From Ramazzottius varieornatus (lineage: Eukaryota > Tardigrada > Eutardigrada > Parachela > Ramazzottiidae): a DNA stretch of 64,000 nt. Positions 58,932 to 64,000 of the stretch are shown one piece after another. A program made the position numbers and the translations under genes. The notes under the pieces are model-generated. The model saw nothing but the letters and a program-made list of their open reading frames with translations, searched no databases and had not been told where the DNA came from. How positions within the stretch are numbered: the first letter of the stretch is position 1; each line of letters begins with the position of its first letter. The stretch lies in NCBI GenBank assembly GCA_001949185.1, contig BDGG01000010.1, forward strand, positions 939,773-1,003,772. The letters run 5' to 3'.

Positions 58932-59500
58932 TTGTCTTCGGTTTATTCTGAATTTTATCTGTTAGAGTTTCGTGGCTTACCGTGTTAACCATTTTGTCTC
59001 AGCTGTCGTGTGAGGTCAGTTTTCTCTGTGAGCTGTCTCTTACTGTAGTTTGCCTCCATAAAACGGCTACTAAAGCTGTCCGTAAATACAGTTCTACCTC
59101 CCAGATGTGTCAATTCAAACGCTTGATTTTGTTTTGCGATGACTCATCTGCTTACTACACGGTGGATCAAAACAAACGAAATATGGCAAGCCATTCAGCA
59201 CGGTTACCACGAATCAAGTAATCACTTGCATTTATTCAGTTCTTTTAGTGGCCTGCCATGTGTTTGTCACCCACCCTGTGATTCGCATATCACGGTCAAA
59301 TTAAAGCAATTGACACATCTCGGAGGTAAAACTGTACGTCAAGATCTGACGCCATGCTGGCTTTGTGTAACAGCTACGCTAACACTCTAGTGAACCAGAT
59401 ATCAGTGACGTACATCCATTTCCGGAGAGAATATAGTATTGAAGATTCATCCTAATGATCCCCCTAATCTCAGTTTTCTCGTTGTGTAATTCGATGAGAA

Positions 59501-61824
59501 ATGCGTGCTCTTGTCCTCACTACCGTTCGTCGGATGGGAGGGAAAAGTCTTCGACGATTGCTCACCCAAAGATATCACCAGAGCCGGTATGATGGATTTG
59601 CTTCCAGCGCGTCCACTCGACAAAGCTCGGCAAGATAACTGTTCCTCCTGCATTCTGATCTTTTGCCTTGAAGTTAATTATTTGCAGAAAGGCGTCGTCC
59701 TTGGATTTTACGAGCCTGCTTCGGATGACAAAGGGAAGTCACGACAGGATGCGGTGCACGGGACTGCGTCCTTCGCAAAGTTTGACCAGCAGCTCGATGG
59801 CCTCCTGACAAGAACACTCACAGCGTACGACAGTAACGACACTCCTTCCTTAATCGGTATCCGAAACAGATAGGTGCCACGTTGAATTTCAGAACAGGCT
59901 ACCATGGAGGGAAACTCAAGCGCGGAAAAACCCGGACGTTGCACAACCTGGACGACGTAAGTTGACCATCGACCAGAGTCTTCCTAGCGGATTCTGTGTT
60001 AGTTCTTCGGAATTTTACAGACGTACAGCTCCGCGGTTCTTGTGAGTCTTGGACCTGCCAAAGCCGGTCTCAACCACCAAGAAAACTGGGATGAAAGTCG
60101 TGAAAACGTTCGGATAGCTGCATCCGGTAAATTTTAGTGATTACTGCGCTACTGTTCACTACTGCTTCATAATTATCACAAGTCGACCTGTTTCTTTCGT
60201 GTCTAGCTGCTGCTGTTGCTCTTCGGACGGTGGAATGCGTCGAAGCAGACGTGGATACATGCGGTGATGCTGAAGGTATAACCAAGGTTCCATAGCCTAA
60301 CTGAATGATTCTGTCAGAATGGATTCTGTAAGTGTATGTGGTTTGACAGCAATGGCGGAAGGAGCTCTCCTCAAGCAGTACGCATACGACGAGCTGAAAG
60401 ACAAGAAGAAAAGAAAGTCCCTGTTGAAGCTCTCACCTCTCAGTGTTAATAACGACAAGCGATCAGACAGAGAAAGATGGGAGCGTGGCGTTTGTCTAGC
60501 AGACGGACAAAACTACGCGAGGACCCTGATGGAAACCCCGTCGAACCTGAAGCTTCCGCGGATGCTGGCCGAGAGGATCTTGGAAGATTTGAGTAAAGTT
60601 GACGGAGTGAAAGTGACTGTCCGAGACGAGAAATGGGTAGCTGAAAAGGCAATGGGTTCGTTTCTGGCGGTTTCTCAAGGCTCCGTCGAGCCTTTGAGAC
60701 TGCTCGAGATCACCTTTAATGGCGAGGATAAAGAGGGAGTCGATGTTGCTTTGGTCGGGAAAGGCATAACTTTCGATACGTAAGCACTTCAATGTGCTGA
60801 ACGTTGGACTGAGAGTCTGTGTATTTCCCTTAACAACATCTTCTTTATCCAGTGGGGGTATTTCCATTAAGCCTTCGGCAAACATGGACCTGATGCGGGG
60901 CGATATGGGAGGAGCTGCGTGCACCGCAGCTGCGATTAAGACTGCAGCACAATTGAAACTTCCGGTGAACCTTTTAGGTGCTACTTCAGATTCCCAATCA
61001 TTATAAATAGCTCCTTGCTGGCTCGCTAAGACTGTGTTATACTTAGAGTTACTGATTGCTGAGATTGGGGTACGTCAATTTTTTCTCGAAATAGGTGTCA
61101 TTCCGATATGCGAGAATATGCCGAGCGGAAGCGCGACTCGTCCCGGTGATGTCGTCCGTTCGATGAGCGGGAAGACCATCCAGATCGACAATACGGACGC
61201 CGAAGGTCGCCTGATTCTCTGTGATGCCTTGTGGTATGCTCAAGAAGAGTTCAAGCCAAAATACCTGATCGATCTGGCGACCCTGACCGGAGCCATAAGG
61301 GTCGCGCTGGGAAGCTCCGCGGCGGGCTGCTTTACGAATGACCAAAAGATGTGGGAAACCATGTTAGAGGTAAGTTCGTTTCCACAGTTGCGCATAATCG
61401 TACGTACACCGATGTCGGTTCTGCAGGCGAGTGTCCACACGGGTGATCGAGTATGGAGAATGCCGCTGTTTCGGCAATTCGCCGAGCAAATGACTTCCTC
61501 ACACCTAGCGGATCTCAACAATATCAGCAACCGCACAGGCGGTGGCGCTTGCACGGCGGCAGGCTTCCTGTGGGAGTTCATTAAGAAGGACCAGAAGTGG
61601 ATGCATATGGACATCGCTGGAGTGAGTGAAAACAAAGACGAAGTACCCTACCTTGGAAAAGGCTTTTCGGGTATGTTTCAAAGCTTTGTATAAACATGGA
61701 TATTTCTCGTGTGACTGCAGTGATTCTCGTTCTAGGACGTCCGACAAGAACCCTTGTCGAGTTTTTCAAACGTATTTCACGAATTTCTGACTCGTCAACA
61801 GGTAGCAAGACTTTCACAAGCTGA
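59501..61824 (+). CDS. LAP3: Cytosol/mitochondrial leucyl aminopeptidase (M17 family)
   Basis: Ten exons close in frame to 555 residues (human 519): 59501-59629, 59688-59824, 59893-59956, 60021-60126, 60207-60275, 60350-60779, 60853-60977, 61095-61369, 61427-61670, 61736-61824. It removes N-terminal residues from peptides using two metal ions as a hexamer. The catalytic domain is complete: VGKGITFDTGGISIKPS with the metal and active-site Lys/Asp, MRGDMGGAA, ENMPSGSATRPGDVV, the signature NTDAEGRLILCDAL with catalytic Arg and metal ligands, and ETGDRVWRMPL-like TGDRVWRMPLF. Only in frame-preserving splicing with a GC donor at 59630 does the first exon fit; its product is Arg-rich without acids (MRALVLTTVRRMGGKSLRRL), a likely mitochondrial presequence. 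The C-terminus has GRPTRTLVEFF then a short Ser-rich extension. Convergent with the MED28-like gene, 230 bp apart. Confidence 0.94.
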
Positions 61825-62054
61825 AATCTCCACTGTCTTTGAATTAACTTTGTTCCTTTCAATTCTGTATTTTCATCTTGGCTAAAGACAGTTTGTTAGC
61901 AAAGCTGCGTTCTGATTTTGTCGAAAGCAAAGATTTTTCTTGCGGACCCAGCTTTTAAATTCAAAAAGAAAAAAAAGATATTACTTGTGAGATTTTCTGT
62001 GCGTTTGGTACAGAGCAGCATTGAGCTCAGCGTAAGTATACGAAGAGCATAAAA

Positions 62055-63359
62055 CTACTGGCCAGGTGGACCTTGCATATGCGGCTGCTGGTACATTCCA
62101 CTTCCGTCATCTGGTAAGTATCCCTGCTGCAATCCGGGCATCTGCTGCCCCGGCGCACCCTGTCTCCATGTCGCAGCCATTCGTGGTGAGATACTCTGAC
62201 CATACGACGCGGGACTCGGGATGTTCGGCGAACCAGTCCGGAGACTTTGCATGGAATGAGGACCTGGCTGCTGCAGCATGGCGGCCAACGGCGAGACACC
62301 ACCGCGCGGACCACCATAAGCACCCATACCTGGCTGGCCTTGGGGTGCTCCAGGCTGGTACCCTACTCCGCCGCCTACTGGCTGCACCTGCGGTGGTGTG
62401 CCTTGATAGCCCACTGGCATCTGTGGACGACCATAAACACTAGACGGCGTGCCTTGTGGACGTTGGTGTTGGAGAGGCATCTGGTGTCGGTAGTTCATGT
62501 TGGTTTGTGGCTGTTGCGGATAATTTGCTTGTGGCTGAGTATTTTGGTATGATTGGTATGGCGGAGGTGGCTGAGGTTGGAATGAAGCCTGAGCTGGCTG
62601 AGAGGGTCCGCTGAGGTTGTTGGAAGAAGATAGTGGAGTAGATCGTTGAGTGGGGATATCTGGAGTACCGTGCATCCGCGAAGGCGTGGGAGTTGGCCGA
62701 GAAGGTGGCTCGGAACCTGAAGGTTGTCGTGGCTGACGGGAAGAGGTAGATGCTGAAGTGGGCTCGTTGCTGTTCGGTTGCTTGGACGAAGATGCAGGCG
62801 CGGAAGGTGTGCCATTGCGAAGAACGTCGGACCATTTTGTGATGTTGTCGTGATGCGAGCGGATCAACTTGTCTTTGCGTTCCATGGCTCGCCTCATATC
62901 TCTCATTCTCTGAAACACCAGCACGTTTCACTGAAAAGCATCTTTAGCAGTCAAGAAAGGCTAGCATACGGCTGCGAGGACTTTTTCGGGGTGCTGCTGG
63001 GAGTAAGTCAGTTTGGCTTGATTAAGAAACTGCTCGAAGCGGGTGTGGGCCTCCACGAACTCTTTCGCGTCCTCGTCGGCGTGGAAGCGCAGTCCGTCCC
63101 CGGCTTCAGATGGCGAGAAACGTCCTGGACCATTGACATCCCCGATGCAGCTTCGGAGTATACGCTGTAATCAGAGTAGAAGATAGAATTGTTGATTTGT
63201 TATCGATTCTGTGCCAGCAGTGCAAATACGTACCTCAGTGGCTTCTTCCAGATGCTTTACGAAAGATTCGCTGTGGTTATTCTGTACGATGCTTGTATCG
63301 TCAACATTCATAGCAGTCTGAAGTCCGTTTCGGGAATGATCGCCGTGGCCGTTATCCAT
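62055..63359 (-). CDS. MED28: Mediator subunit 28-like protein with a Gln/Pro-rich extension
   Basis: Three exons close in frame to 391 residues: 63359-63234, 63164-62970, 62909-62055. The first 140 residues follow the MED28 layout: FVKHLEEATERILRSCIGDV where MED28 has its acidic FEACF helix, a second helix FEQFLNQAKLTYSQQHPEK, then RMRDMRRAMERKDKLIRSHH and ITKWSDVL, matching the Arg/Lys helix and final LRHWQQVL of MED28. MED28 is a head-module subunit of Mediator. Human MED28 ends there at 178 residues; here about 250 disordered residues follow, rich in Gln, Pro, Gly and Ser (PQQPQTNMNYRHQMP, GGVGYQPGAPQGQPGMGAYG). An upstream in-frame Met (63584) exists; the ATG at 63359 is preferred. The gene diverges from the right-edge gene, 487 bp apart. 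Confidence 0.8.
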
Positions 63360-63846
63360 ACTTCCGGTGATTCCTTCGCTGACGTCGCCGATCCCTCTGG
63401 ATGTTCTGCTGTTGGTTTGAGCTGTCCTATGTGATGCTAACAAGATCTGTGCTACAAGCGAGCCACAGTGCGACCTTCTGAAAATGATCGGATGAGTCTG
63501 AGGAAAGTCGGACGGAAAATGGGCTGAATGGAGAAAGCAAGCAGCAGGCTTAAGCAGCTCCCGACATGGTGTGCGTGATGTCATGAACCATAATGGATGT
63601 TGTTGCTGTTTAGGTCATGTGTAATATGTACGTAGTATAAGGTGTAATGTCACACAGCAGCAGGACTCAAAGCCTTGATTTCGAAGATTTGATTGAGTGG
63701 AAATACAGGTGAATGCACGCAGCAAATTCTTCAAATCGTTGATAGCTCCCTGTACTTCTGCTGGTTCCGCTCGACTGCATCGTTCCTGGTGTATTCGGAG
63801 GAGCAAGTAAGTTGGATAACGAGTCCACGATACATCCACGTCCACC
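63360..63846. promoter_or_regulatory. Likely bidirectional promoter region
   Basis: 487 bp separate the start codons of the MED28-like gene (-) and the right-edge gene (+). No TATA box is seen. ATGACGTCA-type half sites (TGTGCGTGATGTCATGAACC at about 63570) are present but weak. Confidence 0.35.
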
Positions 63847-64000
63847 ATGTCGGAATCCGGAAAGAAGCGCCCGGCGCCAACACGAACAACGAGCGCAGCT
63901 GATAGCATTTCCGAGGCAGTTCAACCAGCCAAGTCTGCTAAGTTATCGCAGGATCCTTCACCAGTGCTGACACTCACCTCCGAAATGGTTCTTGGAGCTA
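63847..64000 (+). CDS. Partial gene at the right edge, N-terminal 51 residues
   Basis: ATG at 63847 in a strong context (CCACCATGTCGG) opens 51 codons to the end of the window. The N-terminus is basic and disordered (MSESGKKRPAPTRTTSAADS, AKSAKLSQDPSPVLTLTSE). No domain is reached. The start context and open frame support a real gene; identity is unknown. Confidence 0.6.
   Translation, partial: MSESGKKRPAPTRTTSAADSISEAVQPAKSAKLSQDPSPVLTLTSEMVLGA

Overview
This window is nuclear DNA from an animal with a compact genome. Nearly every gene is broken by many short introns (mostly 50-300 bp, GT-AG, with polypyrimidine acceptors). The recognisable genes are metazoan housekeeping or signalling genes: synergin gamma, exocyst Sec6, a Domino/EP400 remodeller, a WSB WD40-SOCS protein, p70 S6 kinase, MAT2B, a D-type cyclin, a zinc-finger/bZIP factor, leucyl aminopeptidase and a MED28-like Mediator subunit. 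Genes sit about 5 kb apart on both strands, and many pairs are convergent or divergent. A small ecdysozoan-type invertebrate (a tardigrade would fit the density and intron style) is my guess; nothing in the sequence settles the phylum.

Layout. 0-0.5 kb: edge of a transposon-associated type gene (-). 1.0-4.8 kb: synergin gamma (+). 5.9-8.6 kb: Sec6/EXOC3 (-), tail to tail with synergin. 8.6-12.3 kb: gene-poor, holding a hAT-type MITE with an 8-bp target duplication and a two-part reading frame broken by one TAG. 12.3-24.6 kb: a 26-exon Domino/EP400 gene (+), with what looks like an internal alternative end giving a long SANT-containing isoform and a short one. 24.9-27.0 kb: a foldback element and a damaged BTB-BACK gene (-). 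28.0-30.1 kb: WSB (-), divergent from S6 kinase (+, 31.0-33.9 kb). 34.4-36.3 kb: a disordered Gly/Ser/Tyr-rich gene (-) whose short repeated motif is carried on mini-exons. 36.5-37.6 kb: a 1.1-kb inverted-repeat element. 38.2-39.6 kb: MAT2B (+). 41.8-49.6 kb: cyclin D (+) with a 4.3-kb intron. 50.3 kb: tRNA-Thr(UGU) (-). 51.2-53.4 kb: zinc-finger/bZIP factor (-). 55-58.6 kb: an orphan intronless ORF and retroelement debris. 59.5-61.8 kb: leucyl aminopeptidase (+). 62.1-63.4 kb: MED28-like (-), divergent from a gene that runs off the right edge.

The most pervasive non-coding feature is a family of about 90-130 bp palindromic elements. Their core pairs GTGGCGCAC with GTGCGCCAC around a loop of about 25 nt, with outer arms ending in GCAAAC/GTTTGC. 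At least 12 copies or partial copies lie here, almost all in introns. A second hairpin type is tandemly repeated in one Domino intron. The genes do not form an obvious shared pathway; S6 kinase and cyclin D are both growth-control genes, but their closeness may be chance.

Exon-level models were built by hand from splice sites and reading-frame phase. All the main models close in frame over their full length, but no alignment or transcript data were available.
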